Shown piece after piece: positions 13,661 to 26,127 of a DNA stretch of 64,000 nucleotides (position 1 is its first letter; the number at the start of each line of letters is the position of its first letter). The notes beneath the pieces are model-generated. The model did not search any database. It had not been told where the DNA came from and saw only the letters and a list, made by a program, of their open reading frames with translations. Source of the DNA: Cycas panzhihuaensis (taxonomy: Eukaryota > Cycadophyta); contig CM041465.1 of NCBI GenBank assembly GCA_023213395.1, positions 183,589,741 to 183,653,740 on the forward strand, in the 5' to 3' direction. The position numbers and the translations under genes are program-made.

Positions 13661-16600
13661 TTATTTCCTACTAAACCACTTGGCCTTACTAGGCAATTGT
13701 CCTGCTACTCCAATCCTGAAAGATTCATGTGTCTTATGTATTGTTTTGGTAGATTTTCTCTCCAAGATACAATCTTCCTTGAGAGGCTCCTCACTTTCCA
13801 AATACAAGTCATCAACTGAAGGTAAAGTGAACTGGTCCTGTTTCTCATCTAGCATGGAGGGCTCAAAGAGTTTTAAGTATTCAGCATTTACTACTAAATA
13901 TATTTGCATATAAGGTGGAAGATCAAGTTGGAAAGCATTGCCACCTACTTTTCTCAAAATCTTGAATGGTCCATACCTTATAGGTTTGAGTTTCTTGCCT
14001 TCTACTTTTAACCTCTCCTTGCTCAAGTATAACCATACTAAATCTCCTTCTTGAAAAGTACACTCTTGCCTATGCTTGTCATGTCTTTCTTTGTACTTTT
14101 GTTGAGTCCTTAGAAGTTGATCATGTACTTCTTTGTGGACTCTCTGGATCTTCTCTAAATATCTTAAAGCCTTGTTATGCTCCTCCTTCTCTTTGACAGA
14201 TCCTTCCTTAGCTTGCATGGAAAACTCTAAGTCAAATGGACTTTGAGCCAAGTATCCCAAACAAACTTCAAAAGGTGCTTTAGAGTGTGATGCATGCATT
14301 GCTCTATTAAATGCAAATTATAGAAAAGCTAATGATTCATCCCAAGTCTTTCGATGCTTGGAACTGTATCCCCTCCATAAATGTACTAAAGTTCTATTCA
14401 CTACTTCAGTTTGTCCATCTGTTTAAGGATGGAAACTTGTACTCCTCTTCAATTTGGTATCCATCATCTCCCATAGTCACTTCCAAAACAATGAAAGGAA
14501 TTGAGTGTCCTGATCTGAAATGATGGAAGAAGGCAAGCCAAAATTCTCTCATACATGCTCGAAGAATAACTCAGCTGCTCCTGTTCCTCTGATTGTCTTC
14601 TTATAAGGTATTAGACATATCATTTTACTGAACCTATCTATAACAACAAAGAGATAATCATGTCCCTTCCTAGTTATGGGAAGTCCCCCTAAGAAATCAA
14701 TGGAGATACTTTCCTAAGGTCTAGTGGGAATAGGAAGTGGTGTATACAATCCTAATTTTCTAGAAGAAGGCTTAGAAGTATTATATATTACACATCATTT
14801 TATATATTTTTTTACATCATTTTGCATTTTTGGCCATACAACATATCTTCTTAAGTTTACTAAAGTCTTCTCTATACCAAAGTGACCAGCTACTTTAGAA
14901 GTATGGGCTTCTCTAAGCCACATGATCTTGTCTCCTTTTGATGGAACATAGAGCTGCTCCCCTTTGAAAAGTAGACCATCCTTCCAAGCAAGTTGAGAAA
15001 TTCTTCCTTTTGCTAGGTTCTCTAATTCTTCCTTCAAAGCTTCATCTTCATAGTACAAGTCTTTGTACTCTTCATGATGCATTGGCTCCACCTGCAAACT
15101 CATAAGAGAACTACAAACAAAAGTAGAAGAAAAAGTGGAACAAGGTGGTCTAGATAACATATCAACAATTTTGTTAGTAGATCCCTTTTTATACTTAATT
15201 ACAATATTGAATTGTTGTAAATAACTCATCCACTTCATGTGTCTTGCTTGCTGTAATTCACTTTGGGTTTGTAAAAATTGAAGAGGCTTATAATCGGTAT
15301 GAACTACAACCTTTTTTCCAAGTAAGTAGGACCTCTAATGCTTGCATGCTTAATCAAGTGCAAACATTTCTCAATCATATGTTGGGTAGTTTTTCACTTG
15401 AGGGGTGAATACTTCCGAATGGTAAGCAATAGGCTTCCCATATTGAATAATGACAGCTCCCATTGCATTTCCACTTGCATCAGCTTCTACTTCAAAAGGC
15501 CTTTGCAAATTTGGCATTGCCAAAACTGGTGCTTCATAAATTTTCTTCTTTAAAAGAAGAAAAGCTTCTTCCTCGTTGGAACCCCAAGTAAACTTTTTAC
15601 TAGATTTTGTCAATCCATGTAGAGGGTGCTGCAACCTATGAGAAATGAAGAATAAACTTTCTCAAGTATTGACAAGCTCCTAAAAAACTTCTCACCTCTG
15701 TGATGATTGTTGGCCTAGGCCATTTGAGGATGGCTTGAGTCTTGAGTGGATCGATGCTCAACTTTCCTCCTCCAACCATATAGCCTAAGAAGATCAAGTT
15801 CTCCTTGCTAAATTCACACTTCTTCACATTAAGCTTTAAATGATGCTTAGCCATAGTCTTTAAAACTTCTTTTATGTGCTACAAATGTTCCTACCATGTG
15901 TTGTTGAAAATCAAAATGTCATCAAGATAGACAATAACAAAATTATCTAAGTAAGGCCTTAACATTTCATTCATTAGCCTCATGAATGTTGCAGGAGCAT
16001 TACACAAGCCGAAAGGCATAACCATCCATTCAAAGAGTCCTTGCTTTGTTTTGAAGGCCGTCTTCCATGTGTCCTCCTCCTTGACCCTAACTTGGTGATA
16101 ACCGCTTTTCAAATCCAACTTAGTAAAATAACAAGCATGCTGAATTTGATCAAGCAAATCATCTATGCGAGGCAAAGGGTAGCGATTTTTAATTGTAATT
16201 TTATTCAAAGCATGAAAGTCTATACACATTCTCCATCCTCTATCCTTCTTAGGCACCAAGACAATTGGTGACCCACAAGGTGAACATAAAGGTCTTATGA
16301 CCCCTTGATCAAGCAACTCCTCAACTTGCCTCTGTATCTCATTATTCTCTACAATGGAGTGCCTATACAAAGCAACATTAGGTAATGGTGCATCTCCTAC
16401 AAGAGTGATTTCATGCTCTATCTTTCTCTTTGGTGGTAGCCCATCAACATGTTGAAATAGAATATCATAGCTTATCTTTAACTCCTCAATTTGTTGTATT
16501 TATTTAGGTGATATAAGAAGAGTGTGAGTAGAAGAACCTTCTTCATCTCCTGGCTCTTCTTTTCTCCTTACCATTAAGATGATGAATTTACCACATGCAT

Positions 16601-18092
16601 TGATCATCCTTTTTGCTTGAGTGGCTGAAATTAATGCTATCTTATCCAAATGCTTCTTTGTGGCCTTTATGATGAAGCCCTTGTTATCCTTCATCAACCG
16701 ATGCTTTCTCTCCTTTCGATAGAAGAGTGCATCTCTATCCCACAAGTAGGGACTCCCAAGCACAACATGGCATACATCTAATGGCACCACATCACATATT
16801 ACTTCATCAACAAAATCATTAGTGATGGAAAATTTAAGTGTACATTGTTTTGATATTTGTATTTCCACATCTTTATGGATCCAACCAAGAGGATATGGGT
16901 GAGGGTGAGGAGTAGTTACCAACCTAATGCTCTTTACCAAACTTTCTGAGATTAAATTCTTTTAGCTCCCCAGATCTATAATGGCACCAATAATATCATT
17001 TCCTACTTGAAGCTTCAAGTGAAATAGTTCCTCCCTTATAGCATCATCTCCATAATTTGTAAGTAGAGTAACCTTCTCTTCTTCTCCTTCACTTTGAATC
17101 TCCATCTCAGAAAGTAGTGCTTTCCCTTTCTCCTTCTTTCTTAATTCTACATCCTTGATATGCTTTGGCTTTAGCTCTGGATGCAACTTCCAACACTTTG
17201 CTGCAATATGACCACTAATATCACAATGCTCACAATAGTTAGAACTTTTAACAAAATTAGTTCTTTTCTTCTTTCCTTCTTGCCTTTTAGATGAGTGCAA
17301 TTTATGATTCTTTTCATACTTATTAGAAGTAAAAGTAGAATCTTTAGACATAAATGTAGATTTCTTGCTTTTACTTTCTATTGCCATAGCCATTCTACTT
17401 GCTTCTCCAATGGATTGAACCTTAAAAAGCCTTAGTTCCTTCCTTATGTATTCATATAATCCTCCAATGAATTTCATAAGAGTGATATGTTCATCCATAT
17501 TAATACCAAGTAGCATGCCATGCCTAAAAAATAAAGAAGTATAGTCTTAGACACATACACCTCTCCCTTGGTGTAAATATTGCCAAGTGACCCATTGGTC
17601 TTCCTCATGACCTATGGGGTAGTATTGCTTCTTTATTATTTTCTTAAAATCCATCCATGAAAAAGAAGATACATCATGAGTCTTTAAATATGTATTCCAC
17701 CATGTTAATGCATGTTTACACAACTTGAGCCTCGCAAATGAAAGCTTTTAAGCATTACTATAAGCATAAACTGTGAAGTAGGTTTCAAGTTGATCCAACC
17801 AATGGTCTAACTTTTCAGCATTTACCTCTCCATCATAAGTTGGAATATCCAACTTTGCCTCCACCTTGAAGGGTTGATGAGATGAAGTACCCTTGCTTTC
17901 TTCAAATGAGTGCTTTAAGGTCTCCTCCTCTTCCTCTTCATGGTTATGGTCATATGTGGATCCTCCTTCAACTTCCTTCTCTTTGCCTTTTCCTTTGACT
18001 AGAGGCAGAAGTTGGGTCATCATTTGCATCAAAACTTCTACGTTCTTCTTAAGCTTTTCAAATCTAATTTTTCCATCTTCTTTTTCAGCCAT
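13661..18092 (-). pseudogene. Gypsy-1 gag-pol polyprotein, decayed
   Basis: Gag, protease, RT, RNase H and integrase occur in order in what was one continuous frame. Gag begins at 18,092 (MAEKEDGKIRFEKLKK), has an acidic stretch, capsid-like sequence, and a CCHC knuckle (CEHCDISGHIAAKC) near 17,220. The protease shows IIDLGS near 16,970. RT (16,370-15,636) carries VPKKDRGWRMCID, LPRIDDLLDQ, MPFGLCNAP and an intact YLDD box. RNase H, the zinc-binding region (last Cys now Tyr), the integrase core and a C-terminal part follow, ending with a possible worn chromodomain. Damage is one frameshift at about 15,635 and roughly a dozen in-frame stops, mostly at expected Gln codons, including the invariant first Gln of HPQTDGQTE at about 14,423. 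RT is clear; lineage within chromovirus-like gypsy elements is inferred. Confidence 0.92.
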
Positions 18093-18208
18093 GGTGCTTG
18101 GATTTTTTCTTTGTCTTCTTAGTGATTACAACACAAGAAAAGCTTCACCTTTCTCTTTGTATCCTTTCCTTGTTTGTACCATTCAAGTCCCTACAACAAA
18201 GATCACAT

Positions 18209-18220
18209 GCTCTGATACCA
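18209..18220 (-). other. Gypsy-1 primer-binding site (tRNA-iMet)
   Basis: The element strand reads TGGTATCAGAGC, the standard 12-nt complement of the initiator Met tRNA 3' end, placed 5 nt downstream of the 5' LTR end. This fixes the element's orientation and the LTR boundary. Confidence 0.95.
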
Positions 18221-18225
18221 AAATA

Positions 18226-19290
18226 TGATCCTAAAATAGAGCTAATTGGTGAAGAAGTCAATTATCAACCTTTTCTCCTTGAGATCCTGGGAGTTAGTGT
18301 AGAAATCCTAATAACATCAAAACAAAAATGAGCCCATAAAAGGAAATTCTATACCAAATCATTTATTTTTGATATTGCTCCAAAAGTATGAGGAGTAGTA
18401 CTTTTATTAAACTATAAAAATCTCTATTTAATGGTGGAGAGATCAACTAGCAAAAGAATGGTTAAATTACAAGGAATAAATGATACAATTATACCATAAG
18501 GGGGACTCCAACCCTCCAAAATGCTTCTCCAAGGATACTTCCCAAGTCAAGTACCTTTCACCTCCAAGAACTACCTCTCCAACCCATAATAGGGCTTAAT
18601 TTATAGAAAGAAACCAAATTGCATGTTTAACAAGTGGCAATCATGCAAGTATAACCACTAACCACTAGAATGCATGTTGTCCAAGTGGGCTTCATGCAAT
18701 TCTTAAAAGTTACGACTTGTAACTAATCTTAACTGACTCCAATTCAGCTCACATTTGGTACATGTATAGGAACACCTGTCTCCTCTGCTTCCTCAAAAAT
18801 TTAGCTCATTTAGATGTCATTTGACAGCATTTTTATTCATTTAATGATAATATGTATTTGTTATTTTTCTGCTAGCTGTGGGATTAATTTTATGCAAAAT
18901 AAGGCTTGAACTTGTGGCTTGTAACTGACCTTAACGGACTCTAATTCATCTCAACTTTGGACACTTATAGGAATGCAGGTCCCCTCTACTTCCTCAAAAT
19001 TTTAGCTCATTTGGATGTCATTTGACCACATTTTTATTCATTTAATGATAATATGTATTTGCTATTTTTCTGCTAGCTGTGGGATTAATTTTATGCAAAA
19101 CAAGTCTTGGACTCTAATCAAATGATATTTTCTAAACCCCACCTTTTGTACACATGTAGTGGGATGTGTCTTCTTCCTTTACACAAAATTTCATATAATT
19201 TTGATACCATTTGGCTGTATCTCTTTTAGTTATTCCAATATCTAGCATTTTTCTGCATCCTGTAAACATATGGTAGATCCTCTTGGATCA
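18226..19290 (-). repeat. Gypsy-1 5' LTR
   Basis: 1,065 bp direct-repeat partner of 12,533-13,587, beginning tgatcctaaaatagag and ending cctcttggatca on the plus strand. The LTRs differ by scattered substitutions, so the insertion is not recent. Confidence 0.93.
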
Positions 19291-22200
19291 CAGCTTAAGA
19301 TTCTACTTCTAAAAGGGCTTTGCCAAGCAAGCCAAAGGTCAATAGTCTTTTTCGAGAAGGTGCATCACACCTCCAGTTTCTCAAGCAGTATCCTCCATGC
19401 CTCCCTTGTGAAAAGACACTCAAGGAAGATATGGTCTGTGGATTTCTCTTCTTTGCAACATAGTATACATCTGTTGGCCAGCAGAAAGCCTCTCTTTTTG
19501 AGGTTATCTATAGTGAGTATTTTATTCATTAGATAGATCCACTAGAAAATAGTTATCTTACGAATGAGAGGGAGCTTCCAAACACCTTCTAATATTAGAT
19601 TACTCTAGTCCCCTCTTGTTAAACATAAATAGTGGTATCCTTGTTTAATGGTGTATTCTCCGGACGAGCTCAAGGGCCACACAATTGAATCCAGCGAAGG
19701 CGTTCTAGGGATGCAACTTTTACCTAGAATCCTTTTAATCTTATAAAGACCCTTCTGCAATCTACGCTCACCCTGGATTTCCTCAAAGTTCCTCCAGTCC
19801 CTATTTCTTCCACTCCCGACCTAGTAATCTTTTATATGTAGACTGTAATGCCTGACATAAGGACCCATGATAGGCTCCAGGTCTGGGTATTTCTTTAGAG
19901 CCTTGTCACAACACCACACATCCTCCCAAAATCTTATGGAGTTGCCATCTCCCAATCTCCATTTCAAGCCACCCTTGATAGCTTTCCATGCTTTAAGGAT
20001 GCTCCTCCAGACGGTTGAACCAACCGGCGATGCAGTATTATCTATGAGAGAGCCCCCTTGAATATATTTTCGTGATAGGATCTTCTCCCATAGTCTCTCT
20101 CCTCCTTTGAATAATCGCCAGCCCAACTTTGCCCTGAGAGTGATGTTGAAGAGAGTAATCCTTCTCAGATTGAGGCCATCGGCCCATTTCGAAGTACAGA
20201 CTTTGCTCCAACTTACCAGATGTATCCTATCCTTATTTTCTGCCCCAAACCAAAGGAATCTCTTCTGGATGGATTCAATAGTGTCTGAGATTCCAGGCAG
20301 AACTCTAAAGATGGACATCCAAAAGACTGGGATGCTCTGAAGCGTAGAAGTAACTAACTAGAATTCTAGCCTACCAACTTCCTTTGCATCCTATCGATAA
20401 GGGGGTTCTACATTTCTTTGGTCATCTTTCCAACAAAGAGAGGTAAGCCAAGGTAAGTTGTGGGGAGCTTTTTAATACCCATCCCTAGAATCCTACTGAT
20501 CCTACCTTGGATTCGGCCTGGGATATTTATGAAAAAGACGTTACTCTTATTCAAACTTATCTTCTAGTTCATGGCCTTCTCGAAGTGCCTTAAGATCTCC
20601 TTAAATTTGGATGCCTCTCTTATAGCAGCCTTCCCTAAGAAAATATTATCATCCACGAATTAGTGGTGGGCCACATTATCCATCCCTAATGTCAGTTTAA
20701 TGCTATTTATAATCCCTTACCTCCTAGCTGACTCTAGGGTTCTACCCAATAATTTAGCCATCGTGATGTATAGGAAGGAAGAGAGGGGATCACCTTGTTT
20801 CAGCCCCCTAAAACCTAGAAAAAAGCTGGAAGATGATCAATTGATAATAACTGAGAATTGAGATTGCCAATACATAGCTTTATCCAATACTGCCAAGGTT
20901 CCCCAAAGCCAAATGCCTCTAGGCAATCTAGCAAACACTCCCAGGAGACCCTATCGAAGGCCTTCATGAGGTCAATCTTGATGAGCATTGCGGGCTCCTT
21001 CCTTTCTGTGGTTGAGTGGATTGTTTTGTGAACTACTATATAGCCATCATAGATCTGTCTGCCCTAGAGAAAACCATCTTGATTATAGGAGATGATATTT
21101 GGCATAATTTTCTTTAATCTATTGACTAAGACCTTGGTTATAATCTTGTATTTAACATTGCAGAGACTGATGGGGCAAAACTCTTCCATCCTTTTCACCC
21201 CTTCTTTTTTAGGGATGAGAATGAGGAATGTAGTCTGCTATTCCTGCAGAATCTTTTTGTTTACATAAAACTCCTGCAAAGCTTCTATGAGATCCCCCTT
21301 GATAATGTCCCAAAACTCCTGAAAAAACCTTGGTGGGAATCCATCGGGGCCTGGAGATTTATCTTTCTTCATACCAAAGAGAGCCACCCTGACTTCATCC
21401 AGGGTGAATGGTGCTGTCAGCTGAGTATTTTGAGCTTCATTCACTAGACTGGGGATGTTGTTTAAAAAATCCTTCCTTCTATCCTTATCCCCATCCCGCG
21501 GTTTAGTATATAAGTCCTTGAAGTATTCACTTGCCAACTCCTTCATACCCTCTGACGAACTTACTACTGAGCCATCTTGCTTATGAAGACTGTTAATTCT
21601 ATTACTCACTCAATGTTTAGTTATGGTCATATGGAAAAATTTAGTGTTTTTATCTCCTTCAGCCAGCCAAAGAGCCCTGGATTTTTGTCTCCAATGGATT
21701 TCCTCTCTGATGAGAATCTCCTCCAGGGTCTCAGCCAGCTCCTTCTCTGTCTTATCTAGCTTTGGGGATCTACCCACTCGTTCGATCCTGTCCTCAATTT
21801 CTTTAAGATCACGGATGGTTTTATCCTTTTGTTCATGTATATTTTGAAAGACTTCCTTGTTCCATACCTTTACTTATCTTTTGATCCAATCCAGTTTCTT
21901 CGAGAATCTGTACATTACATGGCCTCAAATTTGAACTCCCCACCATTCCTCAATTCTCTTTCGAAGATCAGGGTGTCAAAGCCACATTAGTTTGAACCTG
22001 AAGGGTGACCCAATATATTTACCTGGATTTAAAAATTGAAGCAAGAGGGGAGAATGGTTCGAACAAATCCTCGATAGAGCCTTGAGGGTGAAGTCATTGA
22101 AGCACCTCATCCAATCATAATTGACCAGCACCCTGTCCAATTCGATTTGAATTAAGTCATCCCCCAAATGCTTATTAGACCAGGTAAATGAAGCACCCCT

Positions 22201-22734
22201 AAGCTTAACATCCTCCAGGCCCCCCTACTGCAGGAAGTCATTGAACTCACTTATGCTAGTTGTCCACCCACCAGTGCCACCTCTCTTGTCCCCTAGAGAC
22301 AACGCCGAGTTGAAGTCCCCCCCCAGCAGCCATGGCTCTTAGCAGTCCCTGTGGGCCTCCAGTAATCTATCCTAAAGCTTCTTCCTAGCTTCTTCAAGAT
22401 TTGGGGCATAGATGTTTGTGGCTAGCCATTTATTATTGTTACTTTTATTTGTTAATCGTACTAAGATAAAGGATTCCTCTGCCAAAAAGATTTCTCCCGA
22501 CCATGTTGACGGATTCCATAGCATCATTAAGCCCCCAGTTCCTTGGGCATAACCGATCTCTATACCTTCGGTGCTCTTCCAAATTTTGTTCCTAATCCTT
22601 GGTCCGTTCTTCTTGCTTAGCTTAGTTTCCTGCAAGAACATCAGGTCTGGGTGGTATCTATTCCTCATATCCCTAATAATTCTCTGTTTTGAGGGGGCAT
22701 TAAGTCCCCTGATATTCCATGATATAATTTTCAT
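19291..22734 (-). pseudogene. LINE-1 ORF2: endonuclease, reverse transcriptase, zinc-binding region
   Basis: ORF2 starts at 22,734 with MKIISWNIRGLNAPSKQRII, the start of an apurinic-type endonuclease; LQETKLS and LGGDFN follow. RT blocks include KSPGPDGFPPRFFQ near 21,340, the NQDGFL-GRQ block near 21,080 and an FVDD catalytic box at 20,648-20,659. The zinc-binding domain near 19,450 has CILCCKEE followed by DHIFLEC. Stops replace Gln (the Q after DGFL; the Q before FVDD) and Trp (AMNWK near 20,560, TGG to TAG). The frame stops at 19,291, where gypsy-1 enters, and resumes at 12,532 with Trp-to-stop changes in the conserved WNIWKERN motif. The protein would nick target DNA and copy LINE RNA; it is dead here. 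Confidence 0.9.
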
Positions 22735-22739
22735 CTTTT

Positions 22740-23702
22740 CTTCCTTTGCTTCTAAGCTTCAACAGCTTTGTCTTTTGGTGGCTCTCTACCTTCTGTTCTA
22801 GATCTAAGATTAGGCCCTTCTAGGAAAACTTCCTTTAAAGTTTTCTGGCTGCCTTGATCTACTTAGGCAGCCATTTCTTTCTCTCTTTGTAATTTTGAAG
22901 GTGGCCTCCCTACCTTCTTCTCAGCACCCACATCCGGCTGCTCCTTTTGGGACATAACTGGTTGTGGTAAGGAATTTAGACCTGGTGTCCCTAGGTCCTC
23001 CAATGTGGACATCACAGGCCCCTCAACCCCAGCCAACTGCCCCTGGTACACTGATTCTTTTACTGTCTTATCTTCAACATCTGAGGAGGAGTCCTTTACA
23101 GGTAGGGGGGGCAAGACCAGCCCCAGCACAACCTCCTTATCCTGCATCCTCTGTGGCTTGGGCATATGAGTTAAGGTAAATTGGGCAAAAGAAGCAGCCC
23201 CAGCAGGGATAGGGGCCCCTATACCATCCCCGCCAACCGAGCTCCTCGGGGCCGCTAGAGCCTGTGCTACTTACTCACCTTCCTCTAGGAGCGTGTCCTC
23301 CTCATTGGGGTCAAAACCCAAGTTCAGATGAGAGGCCTCAATAGCCTCCATTTGGTCTGGGCATTCTAATACCTCCCCTTTTTCCGTTTCCTTCTTCTCC
23401 TAGGGATTTGGTTATGAGGGACCCTCTTTTTTCTCATCCTTTGAGAGCTGCACCCCTGGGTACTTTTGGGGCAGATGCCCCAAGTTTCTATAGGTGGAGC
23501 ATCTAAAATGCTCCATCTCATAGATCAATGGCTGTGCCCAACTCCCATCCGCCGTGTCCATCCATATGTCATCCAGGAGGGGTTTATCAATCCGGACCAG
23601 GGCGTAAAGTCTAGCATTTATAAGTCTACTTCTATTTTTTGTCGTAGAATCTATTGCTAATAGAGGACCCACCACTTTTGCTATACCTTTAACACTTCGG
23701 GG
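22740..23702 (-). pseudogene. LINE-1 ORF1: DUF4283-like nucleic-acid-binding protein
   Basis: The minus strand from about 23,700 reads PLLAIDSTTKNRSRLINARL and RIDKPLL, typical of plant L1 ORF1 (DUF4283), then a degenerate knuckle (C-S-T-Y-x4-H-x4-Y, near 23,470-23,510) and a long hydrophilic Pro/Glu-rich tail to about 22,760. In the expected C-x2-C-x4-H-x4-C two Cys have become Tyr by TGC to TAC. The left part of the DUF4283 domain is missing, so the element is 5'-truncated at the target duplication. Confidence 0.8.
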
Positions 23703-23715
23703 TCTCTTTGAGATG
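23703..23715. repeat. Target-site duplication of LINE-1 (5' side)
   Basis: Exact copy of the 13-mer at 11,622-11,634. Sequence to its right continues the interrupted gypsy-2 integrase. Confidence 0.9.
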
Positions 23716-25871
23716 GTTTAATTATAATAATCATTCTCTAATAGATTTTGCCTCTTTTAGGCAACGTGCAAGGGTTATGCAAACAATTAGTATTTTAAAC
23801 TCATATGGAATAATAACCTATAATCCATACACTAAAAGAAAGGGTGTTTATCCTATAACCCTTTTGTAAGTGGTGTAGAACACCCACAATGCAAATGCTT
23901 ACTTTTCTACTTAGTTGCATTTACCATTGTTGTAGATTTTTAAAGCAATTTTTTATAATTTTATTTGAACTCTTTGCTTGGTTGTTTGCTTGTGGGTAAT
24001 ATGGGGTTGATTTATAATAGTTGATCATAAATGTAGCTATAAATTCTTATATAACTACATTTAAAAAGCGGGAACCTTAATCACTTAGTAACTCTAATGG
24101 GCACCTAAATCTCCTTATAGAAACTAAGTAATGCTCTGCATGTCAGGATTTTTTACTAGATAAACTTTAGTCAATTTTATTGCATAGTAATTGATCATAA
24201 AGATGTGTCTTGTTTAGGATCTCCTTGTTGTGGGGCTTACGAGGCTTGTGAAGTTTAGCCCCAATTTCTCAAAAGGAGTTTATGGCAAGATTGGGTTAAG
24301 GGGTTAAAAATCCTAGTGATGAGGTTTCTTTACATGTTGGTAATAGTTACATTTCCTTACCTAGTTTCATGTATCTTTAAATAACATTGGCCACCATAAT
24401 CCTATATTAAATATTTTTTGGCATGAAGCTTTTTATTAACATACCTATTAGTGACACCTTGATGCACTTGTGATATTATTTACTAAACCTCTTACGGTGT
24501 CATGCATCTCCTCAATATGTTATTTGATCTAAGGTAGTATAATTCTCCTTGAATTAGTTGGTAAGGTTCTGCTTTCCTTACCAAATGTCATTTTGTGCTT
24601 TATCTAACCCTACTAGCATTCCCTTATTGATAAATATTTAGATATATCTTTGTACCATTCCATGCTGAAAGCTCCATCTTTGAATAAGTGAGCTTTTAGA
24701 AAGTTGTTGAGGGTTCTAATTAATTTTTCGCCATTATTTTCCCAGTTTAATATATATTTTGAATGTAAATTCTTGAAATAACATTTACCATCTATTGATT
24801 CTTCCTCTTAATAGTGGCATATTGATTAGGTATAACAAGGCCTAATAGTCTACATAAAATATGAACAAAGTCAATAATAAATAATATTAATTTTTTTATA
24901 ATGTGTGAACCATCTCTAAGCCTTCTCTTTTTATCACCATATAATTTTGCTCTATCTTTATTAGCTTTTTACTTATGAATGAAATTAAATGGTTAATATT
25001 TTTGTTATTAGGTTATGCCAACACGCAAGTAATTATAGATTAGGAGGTGTTAATATGTATATAAAACATTTAATTTAAATTCGAGAATTAAAATATTTTT
25101 GTTATTGCAATAGCTTTTTTTAGGGCTTCAAATGTCATTTATTTCTCATACCCATTTTTATTCCATGTCTTTTTCTAACAACTTGTTAATAGGTTCAGAT
25201 ATGTGAGTGTAACCTTTGATAAATCTTTAGTAGTATCTTGTCAACCATAGAAATCCTTTTATTTACTTCCTTATTAAAGGAATGAGAAAGTTTAATATTG
25301 TTGATACTTTGGTAGGATTAGCTCACAATTCTTCTTTACCAACTATGTGCCATAATAAGTTCCTAAATGGGATAAAGAAAGTACACTTCTCTAGATCTAG
25401 GCTTATTTTATTTTCATAATATATTTGTAGCATTTCATTAACATTTTCAATATGATTTTTGATCATCCCATACAGGGTCTAGTAATTCAAGAATATAACC
25501 ACTTTTTCCAAGATCATCTTATGGAAAATATTCAAGATTATTTATTGAAAGATAGTTGGGGCATTTATTAATCCAAAGGGCATGGCCCTATAAGTATATG
25601 CCCCTAATTATATATTGAATGTCATTTTTACTTGATCTTTGGGTGTAATTCTTACTTGGTTATATCTACTAGGCTTATTTGTGAAGAATAGATTTTGTTT
25701 CCTCTCACCACCTCTAGAACATCCTTTATGAAGGGTATGGGAAAGGGTTACTTTTTTATCACTTTATTCAATTACCAATAAATAATGCATGCCTTTATTT
25801 TTCCATTCTTTCTAGGTTTAACCACGACTAATCTAATCCAATTGCTATATCCTATCTTGTAAATATATCTT
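23716..25871 (-). pseudogene. Gypsy-2 reverse transcriptase to integrase (middle fragment)
   Basis: Minus-strand remnants follow the gypsy order. RT begins at 25,865 with a VVVKPRKNGKIKACI stretch, then PFPIPFIKDVLE, a decayed copy of the MPFGL-NAP block near 25,580 and LLGHIV-like sequence. RNase H residue lies near 25,100. Integrase appears near 24,020-23,730, with YPQANNQAKSSNKIIKN, a YRTT-like segment and LVYG-L-VI-PYEF-like words. Stops are very dense and several frameshifts are needed. The RT start is missing at 25,871 because LINE-2 inserted there; it resumes at 31,943. The integrase tail is cut at 23,716 by LINE-1. Confidence 0.75.
25855..25871. repeat. Target-site duplication of LINE-2 (3' side)
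   Basis: The 17-mer tcttgtaaatatatctt is exactly repeated at 31,926-31,942. The T-run up to 25,882 that follows is the LINE-2 poly(A) tail. Confidence 0.93.
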
Positions 25872-26127
25872 TTTTTTTTTTTGGTATGGTATAAATGAAG
25901 GGGTTTATAGGGTCCTAACCCTTTTACAAAGCTGCCTTGTCATAATCAAAACTACCATGATAAGTCCATGGCCTAGCTATCCCTCAACATCATAAACCCA
26001 TTTCTCACCCTTGCCATAACAAGCCCATTGGCTAGCTCTGGTCCTCCATATGAACTATGAATTTCAAATCCTCCTTTACCTAACTCAAAATTTCCATAGG
26101 GAAATCCTCTTTCCATACGTAATTTTT

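Larger units (their letters stand above)
12533..19290 (-). mobile_element. Gypsy-1, full-length Ty3/gypsy LTR retrotransposon
   Basis: A 6.76 kb minus-strand element with two long direct repeats (12,533-13,587 and 18,226-19,290), each starting TGATC and ending GGATCA. A perfect 12-nt primer site for initiator Met tRNA sits 5 nt inside the 5' LTR, and a purine tract abuts the 3' LTR. One long gag-pol frame lies between them. Flanking pentamers are tagat and cagct, a poor target duplication with two mismatches, one of them CAG to TAG. It inserted into LINE-1 in the same orientation and is the youngest layer at this spot. Confidence 0.93.
11635..23702 (-). mobile_element. LINE-1, an L1-type non-LTR retrotransposon, split by gypsy-1
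   Basis: A minus-strand L1-type element bounded by a 13-bp target duplication. The 3' end is a 12-nt poly(T) (poly(A) on the element strand) at 11,635-11,646. Order in the element: ORF1 (DUF4283-like plus CCHC knuckle), ORF2 with endonuclease, reverse transcriptase, zinc-binding domain and RNase H. Gypsy-1 (12,533-19,290) lies between the zinc-binding and RNase H regions. Without it the element is about 5.3 kb. It is inactive: many stops, and two of the four zinc-knuckle ligands are lost. It sits inside the gypsy-2 integrase. Confidence 0.9.
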
